Shown: positions 18,058-26,068 of the stretch, piece by piece
Numbering within the stretch: the stretch's first letter is position 1
Layout of the letters: each line of letters starts with the position of its first letter
Source of the DNA: Arthrobacter sp. N199823
GTDB taxonomy: Bacteria; Actinomycetota; Actinomycetes; Actinomycetales; Micrococcaceae
Direction: 5' to 3'
DNA length: 64,000 nucleotides
NCBI RefSeq assembly: GCF_002929705.1
Contig: NZ_PJIN01000003.1
Span: 310,001-374,000 of the forward strand
Made by a program: the position numbers and the translations under genes
Notes under the pieces: generated by a model
Told to the model about the DNA's origin: nothing
Databases searched by the model: none
The model's input: the letters and a program-made list of their open reading frames with translations, nothing else

Positions 18058-19424
18058 TGAGCACCACTGCACTTGAGCACTCAACCCTGTTCCGCTTCGC
18101 CACGGCCGGCTCCGTCGACGACGGCAAGTCCACCCTGGTGGGCCGGTTGCTCCACGATTCCAAGGCCATCCTGGCCGACACGCTCGACGCCGTCACCCGC
18201 ACCTCCGCGGACCGCGGCTTTGGCGGTGAAAACGGCAGCACACAAAAGATTGACCTGGCGCTGCTGACTGACGGACTGCGTGCCGAGCGCGAGCAGGGCA
18301 TCACGATCGATGTGGCTTACCGCTACTTCGCCACTGACCGGCGCAGCTTCATCCTGGCCGACTGCCCCGGGCACATCCAGTACACCAAGAACACGGTGAC
18401 GGGCGCGTCCACTGCGGATGCCGTCGTCGTACTTATTGACGCACGCAAGGGGGTGCTGGAGCAGACGCGCCGGCACCTGTCCGTGCTGCGCCTGCTGCGC
18501 GTTCCCAACGTGATCATCGCCGTCAACAAGATTGACCTGGTGGACTTCAGTGAGGAGATTTTCCGCGCCATTGAGAGCGATGTCCAAGCCGTTGCGGCGA
18601 ACATCGGCCTCGGTGACGTGGTGGTCATTCCGGTGTCCGCACTGGAGGGTGACAACGTGGTGGAGCGCTCCACCCACACCCCTTGGTACACCGGCGCCAG
18701 CCTGCTGGACCTGCTGGAAACGCTGCCCACCACGGACGAGCTGGAGCGCGGCCTGGAGCCGTTCCGCTTCCCGGTTCAGCTGGTGGTCCGGCCGCAGGGT
18801 GCGCTTGCTCCTGAGCTTTCCAACGCGGACGACGCCGGAGCCTCCTTCCGCGATTACCGCGCCTATGCCGGCCAGCTCGCTTCAGGAGGCGTCTCGGTGG
18901 GGGATGCCATCACGGTTCTTCCCTCTGGGCGGACTGCGACGGTGGTGGGCATCGACTTTGCCGGCCGGTCCTTGGAACAGGCCGTGGCGCCGCAGTCGGT
19001 GTCGCTGCGCCTGAGCGAAGAGATCGACATTGCCCGCGGTGACGTTATTGCGGCAACGGGTACCTTTGGCGAGGTCAGCCAAGACCTCTACGCGGAGCTG
19101 TGCTGGCTGTCCACGAAACCCCTGCGCGAGGGTTCCAAAGTCTTGATCAAGCACGGCAGTAAGACGGTCCAGGGTCTGATCAGGGCCGTCACGGGGAAGC
19201 TGGAGCTGGAGTCGTTTGAGTACCAAGCTGCATCCGGACTGGAGCTCAATGACATTGGAACGGCCCAGATCCGGTTGGCGTCGGCGCTGCCCATTGAGGT
19301 GTATGCGCGCCACCGCCGCACGGGTGCGTTCCTGGTGATCGATCCGCAGGATGGCAATACGCTGGCCGCTGGACTTGTCCGGGATCATCCCGGCGACCAC
19401 GAGGACGAGCGCTACAGCATCTAG
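18057..19424 (+). CDS. cysN: Sulfate adenylyltransferase subunit 1 (GTPase)
   Basis: GTPase subunit that drives ATP sulfurylase. The 455-residue protein has G1 AGSVDDGKST, the switch region EREQGITIDVAYRYF, G3 DCPGHIQYTKN, G4 NKID and G5 SALEGDN, followed by two EF-Tu-like beta-barrel domains. The length stops before any CysC (APS kinase) domain, so this is the unfused form and agrees with direct APS reduction by CysH. It is the last gene of the sir-cysHDN operon and is followed by a strong terminator. Confidence 0.96.
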   Translation: MSTTALEHSTLFRFATAGSVDDGKSTLVGRLLHDSKAILADTLDAVTRTSADRGFGGENGSTQKIDLALLTDGLRAEREQGITIDVAYRYFATDRRSFILADCPGHIQYTKNTVTGASTADAVVVLIDARKGVLEQTRRHLSVLRLLRVPNVIIAVNKIDLVDFSEEIFRAIESDVQAVAANIGLGDVVVIPVSALEGDNVVERSTHTPWYTGASLLDLLETLPTTDELERGLEPFRFPVQLVVRPQGALAPELSNADDAGASFRDYRAYAGQLASGGVSVGDAITVLPSGRTATVVGIDFAGRSLEQAVAPQSVSLRLSEEIDIARGDVIAATGTFGEVSQDLYAELCWLSTKPLREGSKVLIKHGSKTVQGLIRAVTGKLELESFEYQAASGLELNDIGTAQIRLASALPIEVYARHRRTGAFLVIDPQDGNTLAAGLVRDHPGDHEDERYSI

Positions 19425-19437
19425 GCCCACAGTGAAC

Positions 19438-19506
19438 AATGCCGCCGTTCCCGTATATTGCCGCCGCTATACCCTGCGGCAATATACGGGAACGGCGGCA
19501 TTTTGT
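19438..19506 (+). terminator. Rho-independent terminator after cysN
   Basis: A perfect 26-bp inverted repeat (19438-19463 and 19477-19502) with a 13-base loop and TTTTGTG after the stem. It ends the sulfate operon. The foot of the stem (GCCGCCGTT and AACGGCGGC) is shared with the hairpin at 22350. Confidence 0.93.
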
Positions 19507-19700
19507 GTTTGACCATTGCGAAATCTTGGGGCAAAGTCTGGAATTTCGGCGGGGCGTGCCATAGGGTTAGCCCAAGATCGTGTTCGAGCCGAGGTCTCAC
19601 GGCTTGGAAATTGCTTCAATATTTGTTTGCCACGTTTGTTTGCACGGTCTCGCAAGGTCTCATGTGAGCATTACCAGCGTAATCCGAGGGGGTGGACGCA

Positions 19701-20954
19701 GTGGATAGCAGCCCAGAATCATGGACGTTGAACGCTATTTTGCCGCGCGCCCTCCGAATTGCGGTTGGTGCTGCTCTATTTGCTGCCGTTCTGATCTTGC
19801 TGGGATCGGCCGGTGCTTTTGCATCCTCCGGAGCTAGCCCGGCATCTATTGCCGCGTCGAAGCCCGCACCAGACAAGGGCAAGGGGCTCCTCTCTGGAAT
19901 CTTGAGCCCTGTGGTTGACGTGGTAGACAAAACAGTTTCTCAAGTACCTGTCGTCAAAGACGTGTTGGGAAACAATACCGTTGGCAAAGTGGTTGCCCCC
20001 GTTTCAACAGTGACTGACAAGGTTGAAAGCGCAGTGACGGCAGTACCGGTGGTCGATTCGGTTGTGGCTCCTGTCCGCCAAGTAACCAACGCGGTGGTGC
20101 CGCCAGTTATCAATGTTGTGGAGACCGTCGCATCCCCCGTCGTTAGCGCAGTTGATCATGCGACGGCGCCTGTTGTGCAGGTGGTTGCGCCCGTTCTGAG
20201 CCCGATTACCGGAACCGTCCAGCCAGTTGTAGACGGTGTCACTGGCGGCGTTGCCGATGTTGTTGACACCGTGGTGGTACCTGTACTTCCCTTGGTTCCG
20301 AGCACTCCTAACCTTCCCGGAACGCCGAGCACCCCGGTTGTTCCGAACGTACCAGCGGCACCCAGCAACCCGGACACAGCGGTCACGCCAGTGACTCCCG
20401 GAGATATGGATGGAAACAACACCCCAGAGGGTCCCAGCGGCGTTGAAACACCCGGAAGCTTTCCATCAGGGAACCTCGGAGACGGTGACGCCGTCGAAGG
20501 TTCTCGCGCTGAACTGAATCATTCAGCCAGTGCCGAGGCGGCTGTGAAGGCCGGAGTTGTCACGTCTGGTCGCCAGCTCGACGCGCAGGACGGTGCAGCA
20601 GTCTCCGGGGCGCTTGCACCTTATTTGTCCGGTGGGCACGCTCTCGGAGCTTCAACTGCTGGTGAGTCCACGGCGCAAGCAGCCGCCCAGAGCGGTGAAC
20701 CGACTGCCAGCTGTGCCTCCGATTCCCAGGCCGCCGCTGTGGGTCCTTGTGCCCCTGCCGTGGCTTCGGTTTCCGTTCAGGGACCTGGCTCCGGCAGCAG
20801 TGCAGGGGGCTCAGGCGGTCCCGCTGGGCCTGTGGCCGCTAGTGAGAACACGTACGCACAGTTTGTCCTCACAGGAGGGGCCGGTGCCTTGGCAGGCGCC
20901 GACTGGCCCCTGCCTGCCTCCATGCCCGAAAACCCCGGATCAACACCTGACTAG
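19701..20954 (+). CDS. Secreted low-complexity protein, unrecognised family
   Basis: About 417 residues. A hydrophobic segment near residues 19-41 ends in GSAGAFASSG and reads as a signal peptide. The mature part to about residue 190 is a Val/Pro-rich periodic sequence with many VVxPVxxV and TVxxVVxPV units. A Pro/Thr/Gly-rich linker and an Ala/Ser/Gly-rich tail follow, ending DWPLPASMPENPGSTPD. No LPxTG-like signal is seen at the end. GTG 19701 is spaced well from GAGGGG; GTG 19692 is the alternative. It sits directly before the chaplin-like gene on the same strand, so a shared cell-surface role is plausible. Confidence 0.7.
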   Translation: MDSSPESWTLNAILPRALRIAVGAALFAAVLILLGSAGAFASSGASPASIAASKPAPDKGKGLLSGILSPVVDVVDKTVSQVPVVKDVLGNNTVGKVVAPVSTVTDKVESAVTAVPVVDSVVAPVRQVTNAVVPPVINVVETVASPVVSAVDHATAPVVQVVAPVLSPITGTVQPVVDGVTGGVADVVDTVVVPVLPLVPSTPNLPGTPSTPVVPNVPAAPSNPDTAVTPVTPGDMDGNNTPEGPSGVETPGSFPSGNLGDGDAVEGSRAELNHSASAEAAVKAGVVTSGRQLDAQDGAAVSGALAPYLSGGHALGASTAGESTAQAAAQSGEPTASCASDSQAAAVGPCAPAVASVSVQGPGSGSSAGGSGGPAGPVAASENTYAQFVLTGGAGALAGADWPLPASMPENPGSTPD

Positions 20955-21054
20955 ATGACCTTCTGCCTTTCCCCTTTTACTGGGGAGGCCAAGGTCTTTC
21001 CTTGATTTGCGACCGCAAACAAGGCCAAAAAATCTTTGTCAGGAGTTGGACAAC

Positions 21055-22326
21055 ATGCATGCAATTATTCGTCGATCGCTGTGTGCAGCGGTCTTTGCCG
21101 GAGGACTTCTTGCCCTCGGCGCAGGAGCAGCAAGTGCTGCAGAGCAGTCAAATTCAGATGCCCCCAATGCACCTTCCGTGCTGGCGAGCCAGCTTTCCCA
21201 CACATCCGGTCACACCGACAACAACCAGTCCGCAGACCTCCTTGGCGGTTTGCTCGGTGGGGTGGTTGGTGACGTTCTGGACAATGTTCAGGTTGCGGTT
21301 CCGGTGACTGTTCCGGTGAACGTTTCGGGTAACGCTGTGGGTGTTCTTGGGAACGCTGTTTCCAATGATTCATCGGCTGTGAACACGACTGTTGCGCCGA
21401 GTGTGGATCAGAGTTCTAGTCAGGCTCCCGCTCCGGCTCCGGCGCCCGCTCCCGTGAACGACGGCGGTTTGCTCGGTGGGGTGGTTGGTGACGTTCTGGA
21501 CAATGTTCAGGTTGCGGTTCCGGTGACTGTTCCGGTGAACGTTTCGGGTAACGCTGTGGGTGTTCTTGGGAACGCTGTTTCCAATGATTCATCGGCTGTG
21601 AACACGACTGTTGCGCCGAGTGTGGATCAGAGTTCTAACCAGACTCCCGCTCCCTCTAACGGCGGCGGTTTGCTCGGTGGGGTGATTGGTGACGTTCTGG
21701 ACAATGTTCAGGTTGCGGTTCCGGTGACTGTTCCGGTGACTGTTCCGATGAATGTTTCAGGTAACGCTGTGGGTGTTCTTGGGAACGCTGTTTCCAATGG
21801 TTCGACGGCGGTCAACACAACGACACCTGGTACCCCGTCGTTGCCGACGACTCCGGTGGTTCCGGTGACGCCGACGACTCCGGTGGTTCCGGTGACGCCG
21901 ACGACTCCGGTGGTTCCGGTGACGCCGACGACTCCGGTGGTTCCGGTGACGCCGACGACTCCGGTGGTTCCGGTGACGCCGACGACTCCGGTGGTTCCGG
22001 TGACGCCGACGACTCCGGTGGTTCCGGTGACCCCGGTGACGCCTACGACCCCGGTGACGCCGTCATTGCCGGCCACACCGCTCACCCCCGCCGCACCAGC
22101 AACCCCGCTGGCCCCGGCAACGCCGCTCACGTCAGTTGTTCAGGGTGCACCGGCAGTGCATTCACCCGTGCTGAACGCTATGGGCTCCGGCATCCAGGCA
22201 ATGAGCAACGGGGCAACTGCCCAGTTGGCCCACACAGGTACCGGGCTGTGGCCCATCTTCTGGTCAATTGCCAGCCTTATGGCCGGGATGATCCTGACCA
22301 TGCTGCGTCGGTTTAGCTTCCAGTAG
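21055..22326 (+). CDS. Chaplin-like repeat surface protein with LAHTG sorting signal
   Basis: A 423-residue secreted protein. A signal peptide (about residues 1-28, ending GAASAAEQ) is followed by three near-identical modules reading [20 protein letters not shown], then [20 protein letters not shown]. These resemble the chaplin domain of Streptomyces (VPVNxCGNxVxVxGxxN) but without its cysteines. Next come seven TTPVVPVTP repeats, then Pro-rich linker. At the C-terminus LAHTG (391-395) precedes a hydrophobic segment and RR, a class E sortase signal. AGGAG lies 8 bases before the ATG. The protein is probably anchored to the cell wall with a stiff Pro/Thr stalk. No sortase gene is in the window. 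Confidence 0.8.
   Translation: MHAIIRRSLCAAVFAGGLLALGAGAASAAEQSNSDAPNAPSVLASQLSHTSGHTDNNQSADLLGGLLGGVVGDVLDNVQVAVPVTVPVNVSGNAVGVLGNAVSNDSSAVNTTVAPSVDQSSSQAPAPAPAPAPVNDGGLLGGVVGDVLDNVQVAVPVTVPVNVSGNAVGVLGNAVSNDSSAVNTTVAPSVDQSSNQTPAPSNGGGLLGGVIGDVLDNVQVAVPVTVPVTVPMNVSGNAVGVLGNAVSNGSTAVNTTTPGTPSLPTTPVVPVTPTTPVVPVTPTTPVVPVTPTTPVVPVTPTTPVVPVTPTTPVVPVTPTTPVVPVTPVTPTTPVTPSLPATPLTPAAPATPLAPATPLTSVVQGAPAVHSPVLNAMGSGIQAMSNGATAQLAHTGTGLWPIFWSIASLMAGMILTMLRRFSFQ
21247..21810 (+). repeat. Three near-identical chaplin-like modules in DNA
   Basis: A block starting GGTTTGCTCGGTGG occurs at 21247, 21466 and 21667. The first two copies are almost identical over about 175 bases. The third differs by a few substitutions and a duplicated GTGACTGTTCCG. 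Copies start 219 and 201 bases apart, both multiples of three, so copy number changes keep the reading frame. Confidence 0.9.
21847..22035 (+). repeat. Seven tandem 27-nt repeats (TTPVVPVTP)
   Basis: Seven consecutive copies of a 27-base unit beginning ACGACTCCGGTGGTTCCGG, with almost no substitutions. They encode a 9-residue Pro/Thr/Val unit. The uniform codons point to recent expansion, and the length is likely to vary between strains. Confidence 0.93.
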
Positions 22327-22349
22327 TAACCATTTTCTGAAGTGCAACG

Positions 22350-22415
22350 ATGCCACCGTTTCCGCTTTCTGTTGGGCGTTACGCCATGGCAGAAAGCGGA
22401 AACGGCAGCATTTTA
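22350..22415 (+). terminator. Rho-independent terminator after the chaplin-like gene
   Basis: An inverted repeat with 22-base arms (22350-22371 and 22390-22411) carrying two mismatches and an 18-base loop, followed by TTTTATG. It shares its stem foot with the hairpin at 19438, so the two surface genes lie between related terminators. Confidence 0.88.
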
Positions 22416-22511
22416 TGTGCACATCCATTGACACCCGGGGTATGGAACGAAAATATGAAAAGGTCGGAATAACTACGGTCCCGACAACAACCCAATAAGG
22501 GAGTCATAGTC

Positions 22512-22952
22512 ATGGCCACACAAGTATTCATCAACCTTCCCACTGCGGACCTTGACCGCTCCAAGGACTTTTTCTCCGGACTGGGATGGAAGATCGAACC
22601 CAACTTCACGGATGAAAACGCCGCGTGCGTGGTCATCGACCAGAATATTTACCTGATGATGCTGACGCACGACTTCTTTGCGACGTTCACCGACAAGCCC
22701 ATTGCAGATCCGGCAACGTCACTGCAGGTACAGACGGCTCTTAGCTGTGACAGCCGTGAAGACGTTGACGCGATGCTGGAGAAGGTGCTTGCAGCTGGCG
22801 GTAAAGAGCCTAGGCCTGCTCAAGATATGGGTTTCATGTACTCTCGCGACTTTGAAGATCCTGACGGGAACTGGTTCAGCATTCTGTGGATGGACCCCAA
22901 GGCTGCCGAGCAAGGCCCCGAAGCATTCTTGTCGGAGACGCAGGAGAGTTAA
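22512..22952 (+). CDS. VOC family (glyoxalase-like) protein
   Basis: A 146-residue protein with the paired beta-alpha-beta-beta-beta modules of the vicinal oxygen chelate fold. It has VFINLPTADLDRSKDFFSGLGWKIEP at the N-terminus and MYSRDFEDPDGNWFSILWMDPKA near the C-terminus. The glutamate/histidine pattern of true glyoxalase I is incomplete. It is close to the YP_-type 'glyoxalase/bleomycin resistance' proteins whose substrates are unknown. GGAG precedes the ATG by about 8 bases. It is a single gene followed by a small hairpin. Confidence 0.85.
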   Translation: MATQVFINLPTADLDRSKDFFSGLGWKIEPNFTDENAACVVIDQNIYLMMLTHDFFATFTDKPIADPATSLQVQTALSCDSREDVDAMLEKVLAAGGKEPRPAQDMGFMYSRDFEDPDGNWFSILWMDPKAAEQGPEAFLSETQES

Positions 22953-22962
22953 CGGGGTCACG

Positions 22963-22992
22963 CTGGGCGGTTGCCACCCCGGAACCGCCCAG
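22963..22992. terminator. Hairpin after the VOC gene
   Basis: A perfect 10-bp stem (CTGGGCGGTT and its complement) with a 10-base loop, 10 bases after the stop. No T-run follows, so it may act as a weak or Rho-assisted terminator. Confidence 0.6.
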
Positions 22993-23207
22993 CAGTCCCA
23001 GAATTAGGGAAACAACGATGAAAGGGTTTGACGGGGCTGGTCCTGCGCTAGTCATTGAGCCGTAGGCGGGTCAATGCTCCGCGGAGTGCTGCGTGGAATC
23101 TGGTTGCGAAGGACTCGCAGCCCGTTCCTTGCTGCGCCCCCTGCTCCGGTTCCTTGCAAATCTCTGGAGCAAAAGCTTTGGACTTTCCAGTGTGGAAATC
23201 CACCTTC
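22993..23207. other. Non-coding stretch before pnuC
   Basis: I see no supported gene here. Short open frames exist on both strands but lack a ribosome site, family motifs or coding character. The right end leads into the pnuC promoter and palindrome. Confidence 0.5.
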
Positions 23208-23262
23208 TTGACGAGGCAAATGCGCCCTGTGCTATTGTTATTATCAAGTTGATAATAACAAT
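23208..23262 (+). promoter_or_regulatory. pnuC promoter with perfect 29-bp palindrome (candidate NrtR operator)
   Basis: A -35 TTGACG (23208-23213) and a -10 TATTGT (23233-23238, 19-base spacer) lie before pnuC. A perfect palindrome, ATTGTTATTATCAA, one G, then TTGATAATAACAAT (23234-23262), covers the -10 and the transcript start. That position suits a repressor. The operon itself encodes NrtR, a known repressor of NAD genes that releases DNA on binding ADP-ribose. Assigning the palindrome to NrtR is an inference. Confidence 0.8.
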
Positions 23263-23276
23263 CCTTGGAGGGCATC

Positions 23277-23933
23277 ATGACACCGCTCATCAGCTGGCTC
23301 AACGCCACCGCATTCACGCTCATCAACAATCCCGTGAGCTGGGTCGAGGTCATCGGCTTCGTTACAGGTGCCGCGTGTGTCTGGGGAGTGGCCCGGCAGA
23401 AGATCTGGAACTGGGGCGTCGGCATCCTGAATAATATTGCCTTCGTCATCCTCTTTCTCGGCGCCGGCCTCTACGGTGAAACAGTCCTCCAGATCATCTT
23501 CGCTGCGATTGCCGTCTACGGCTGGATCAAGTGGTCGCGCGGAGCCAACGGAAAAGCTGGCAGCAACGATCTGCCCATCCGAGACGCAACACGAGCCGAA
23601 GTCGCGGTGGGAGCGAGCGCAATAGTCCTCGCCACGGCGGCCATCGCCTACCTGCTCCACGCCGGAACTGACTCGCAAGTTCCCATCCCCGACGCGTTCG
23701 TGTTGGCTGCATCGCTCGTGGCCACCTACGCCCAAGCCAAGAAGATTTTCCAACACTGGTACGTGTGGATTGTGATTGATCTGGTCTCGATTCCGCTCTA
23801 CTTCAGCCGAGGACTGGCCCTAACCGGCATCCTTTATATTGGCTTCCTAGCCCTGTGCATCTACGGTCTGGTCGGCTGGAACCGCCTCCGCACAACAGCC
23901 AGCCCCGTCAATATCGAAATGGCAGGAGTCTGA
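23277..23933 (+). CDS. pnuC: Nicotinamide riboside transporter
   Basis: A 218-residue membrane protein of the PnuC family with about seven helices. It facilitates uptake of nicotinamide riboside, which is trapped by phosphorylation. The tryptophan-rich substrate-site motifs are visible: VARQKIWNWGVGILNN, AVYGWIKWSRG and QHWYVWIVIDLVSIPLYF. The ATG at 23277 follows GGAGG by 7 bases; the TTG at 23265 lies within that ribosome site and is rejected. It is followed two bases later by nadR, whose kinase domain would phosphorylate the imported riboside. Confidence 0.94.
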   Translation: MTPLISWLNATAFTLINNPVSWVEVIGFVTGAACVWGVARQKIWNWGVGILNNIAFVILFLGAGLYGETVLQIIFAAIAVYGWIKWSRGANGKAGSNDLPIRDATRAEVAVGASAIVLATAAIAYLLHAGTDSQVPIPDAFVLAASLVATYAQAKKIFQHWYVWIVIDLVSIPLYFSRGLALTGILYIGFLALCIYGLVGWNRLRTTASPVNIEMAGV

Positions 23934-23935
23934 AA

Positions 23936-25039
23936 ATGAATACAAATGCCCTCGTCATTGGCAAGTTCTACCCACCCCACGCCGGCCACCGGCATCTGAT
24001 CGAAAAGGCAGCTGCCGGCGCAGATCATGTTTACGTTCTCGTCCAGAGGAGCCGCTTTGAAACGCTCACCGCGGCGCAGCGGGCGGACTGGCTGAGAGAA
24101 GAGTTCGACGGCGCCAACGTCACCATCGTGCCGGTCCGCAACGACTGCCCCGAAGACTACGCCAGCGATGAGATTTGGACCGCGCAGTTGGAGAACATGC
24201 GCTGGGCACTGAAGGCCCAGGGCGTGGAGAAGGTCGACGCCGTCTACACCTCGGAGAGCTACGGTGAACGCTTGGCGCAAGCATTCGGCGCCGTCCACGT
24301 CCCCGTGGATCCGGCCCGCGCAACGCACCACATCAGTGGAACCATGTGTCGCGAGGACCTGACCGGGAACTGGCACCAGCTGGTCCCTGCAGCCCGGCGC
24401 GGACTGGCAGTCCGGGTGATTGTGGTGGGTGCGGAATCGACAGGAACCACCACGCTTAGCGAGGACCTGCGGGCGCATTACCGCCAGCAATTCCCTGCGA
24501 TCGCCGACGTTCCCGAATACGGCCGTTACTACACCTACCAGTTGCTTGAGGCGCTGCAGGGCACCCGCGCCGACGCCACCGTCGAGGATCTGGTCTGGAC
24601 CGCTACCGATTTCGGCATCATTGCCAACCGCCAGACCGAGTTGGAACAGGCCGCCGCGGAAGCCGCCCCACTGGTCATAGCAGACACCGACGCTCTGGCC
24701 ACCACTCTCTGGGAACGCTACTACCTAGGCGATGGAAGCTACGGATCCTACGACGCCCAGACGCACTTGCCACGACGCGACGTGTATCTGCTGACCGATC
24801 ACAACGGCGTCGAGTTCGAGGACGACGGTTGGCGCGAAGGTGAACACCGACGCCCTGAAATGACCGAATGGTTCAAGGAAACACTCACCGACGAAGGCCA
24901 TTCGTGGATTCTGGTCACCGGCAGTCCCGAACGCCGCCTCGCGACAGCCACGGCCGTCATCGACGCCATGCTTACCCAGCAAAACACGTTCACCTCGGCC
25001 GCCTGGCAGAACCGAACAGTATTTACGGTGGCAGCATGA
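23936..25039 (+). CDS. nadR: NadR-type NMN adenylyltransferase / ribosylnicotinamide kinase
   Basis: Bifunctional NAD salvage enzyme (367 aa). The N-terminal nucleotidyltransferase has GKFYPPHAGHRHLI with H15 and H18 (HxGH). ISGTMCRED, near residue 131, stands in place of the usual ISxTxxR motif. The C-terminal P-loop kinase begins VVVGAESTGTTTLSEDLRAHY (163-). The P-loop lysine position is Thr171, where E. coli-type NadR has lysine. There is no N-terminal DNA-binding domain, so this is the enzyme-only form. The ATG at 23936 follows pnuC closely, and the stop overlaps nrtR (ATGA). Confidence 0.9.
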   Translation: MNTNALVIGKFYPPHAGHRHLIEKAAAGADHVYVLVQRSRFETLTAAQRADWLREEFDGANVTIVPVRNDCPEDYASDEIWTAQLENMRWALKAQGVEKVDAVYTSESYGERLAQAFGAVHVPVDPARATHHISGTMCREDLTGNWHQLVPAARRGLAVRVIVVGAESTGTTTLSEDLRAHYRQQFPAIADVPEYGRYYTYQLLEALQGTRADATVEDLVWTATDFGIIANRQTELEQAAAEAAPLVIADTDALATTLWERYYLGDGSYGSYDAQTHLPRRDVYLLTDHNGVEFEDDGWREGEHRRPEMTEWFKETLTDEGHSWILVTGSPERRLATATAVIDAMLTQQNTFTSAAWQNRTVFTVAA

Positions 25040-25902
25040 TCCCCAACTCCTCCCAGGACTCGCAAGCTCGCCCCGGGTCCCTCGGAGTTGGGGGCCCACC
25101 GACGAAAGCTCGCCCCGGGTCCCTCGGAGTTGGGGGCCCACCGACGAAAGCTCGCCCCGGGTCCCTCGGAGTTGGGGGCCCGCCTGAAACAGAAGCCACG
25201 TTCCTGGCTGGCTATGACCCCAAGGATTACCCGTCCGTGGCCTTGACCGTGGACCTTGTGGTTTTTGCGGTGGCTAACAAAGTGCTTCACGTGGCGGTCG
25301 TTGAACGCGGTGCTCAGCCATTCCTTGGCAACTGGGCTCTGCCCGGCGGATTTGTGCAGCCGGGCGAGGATGCCCTAGCTGCCGCGAACCGCGAACTCGC
25401 TGAAGAGACCGGGCTGGATCTGGGGGCACACCGCGTGTTTGTGGAACAGCTCGCCACCTTCAGCGCACCGCAACGGGATCCACGGATGCGGGTGGTCTCC
25501 GTGGCGCATCTGATTCTCCTAGCGGGTGACGGTACCAACTTGGTAGAACTACGGTCCGGCACGGATGCCTCGGACGCCCAGTGGCTGCCCGTCCACGCAA
25601 TGGATAGGACCAGTCTGGCCTTCGACCACGCAGACATCCTCGCTGCCGGACTGGAACGGCTCGCCGGAAAAATGGAATACACCACCATAGCCGCACAATT
25701 AGTTCCCGAAGAGTTCACTCTATCGGCGCTCCGTGACGTCTATGCGGCGGTGTGGCAGGCGGAACTTCCAGCCGGAAACTTCACCCGAAAAATGCGCACA
25801 TCCTTGACCCCCACGGGACGAAAGGTGCAGGCAGTGGGGGCTCCGGCGTCGCTCTTTACAATAGGAAGCGAGTGGATCTCCCCGCCCTGGTCCCGGCCAT
25901 AG
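25036..25902 (+). CDS. nrtR: NrtR-type Nudix transcriptional regulator
   Basis: Regulator of NAD metabolism (288 aa). The Nudix domain starts near residue 66 (VALTVDLVVFAVANKVLHVAVV). It has an intact Nudix box, GFVQPGEDALAAANRELAEE then TGL, so hydrolase activity may remain. The C-terminal winged helix (FTLSALRDVYAAVWQAELPAGNF, then TRKMRTSLTPTG) is the NrtR DNA-binding module. The start ATG overlaps nadR. Residues about 11-50 are three copies of ARPGSLGVGGPPTK, absent from usual NrtR proteins of about 230 residues. No ATG, GTG or TTG start lies between these repeats and the Nudix domain, so the repeats are probably translated. Confidence 0.88.
   Translation: MIPNSSQDSQARPGSLGVGGPPTKARPGSLGVGGPPTKARPGSLGVGGPPETEATFLAGYDPKDYPSVALTVDLVVFAVANKVLHVAVVERGAQPFLGNWALPGGFVQPGEDALAAANRELAEETGLDLGAHRVFVEQLATFSAPQRDPRMRVVSVAHLILLAGDGTNLVELRSGTDASDAQWLPVHAMDRTSLAFDHADILAAGLERLAGKMEYTTIAAQLVPEEFTLSALRDVYAAVWQAELPAGNFTRKMRTSLTPTGRKVQAVGAPASLFTIGSEWISPPWSRP
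25066..25184 (+). repeat. In-frame 42-bp tandem repeats in the nrtR 5' end
   Basis: Two exact 42-base copies (25066-25107 and 25108-25149) and a third, partial copy (25150-25184). Each starts GCTCGCCCCGGGTCCCTCGG. The unit's GGAGTTGGGG is the reverse complement of CCCCAACTCC at 25041-25050, so an inverted arrangement precedes the tandem run. It reads in frame as a 14-residue Gly/Pro-rich unit. Confidence 0.93.
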
Positions 25903-26068
25903 CCCGCAAGGGACGAGGAAAAACTGGAGCCAACCCTGTTGGAAGTTGCTACTGGTTGCTTACTGCGCTCAGTGGGGGCAGTAGTTCACCTACTATGGAA
26001 AGTGCTGGTTTCCTTCTGCGTAGCTCGCGGACTTGAAGAAGGACCATGAACAAATGAGGAGGGCGCAG

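Noticed and set aside
18057-19424. CysNC fusion with APS kinase
   Set aside because: The protein ends at 455 residues, after the beta-barrel domains, with no kinase domain.
21847-22035. Non-coding satellite or CRISPR
   Set aside because: The 27-base units stay in frame within a continuous protein with signal peptide and sorting signal, so they are coding repeats.
23048-23449. A 133-codon minus-strand frame overlapping the pnuC promoter
   Set aside because: It runs through the pnuC coding start and operator and has no family features.
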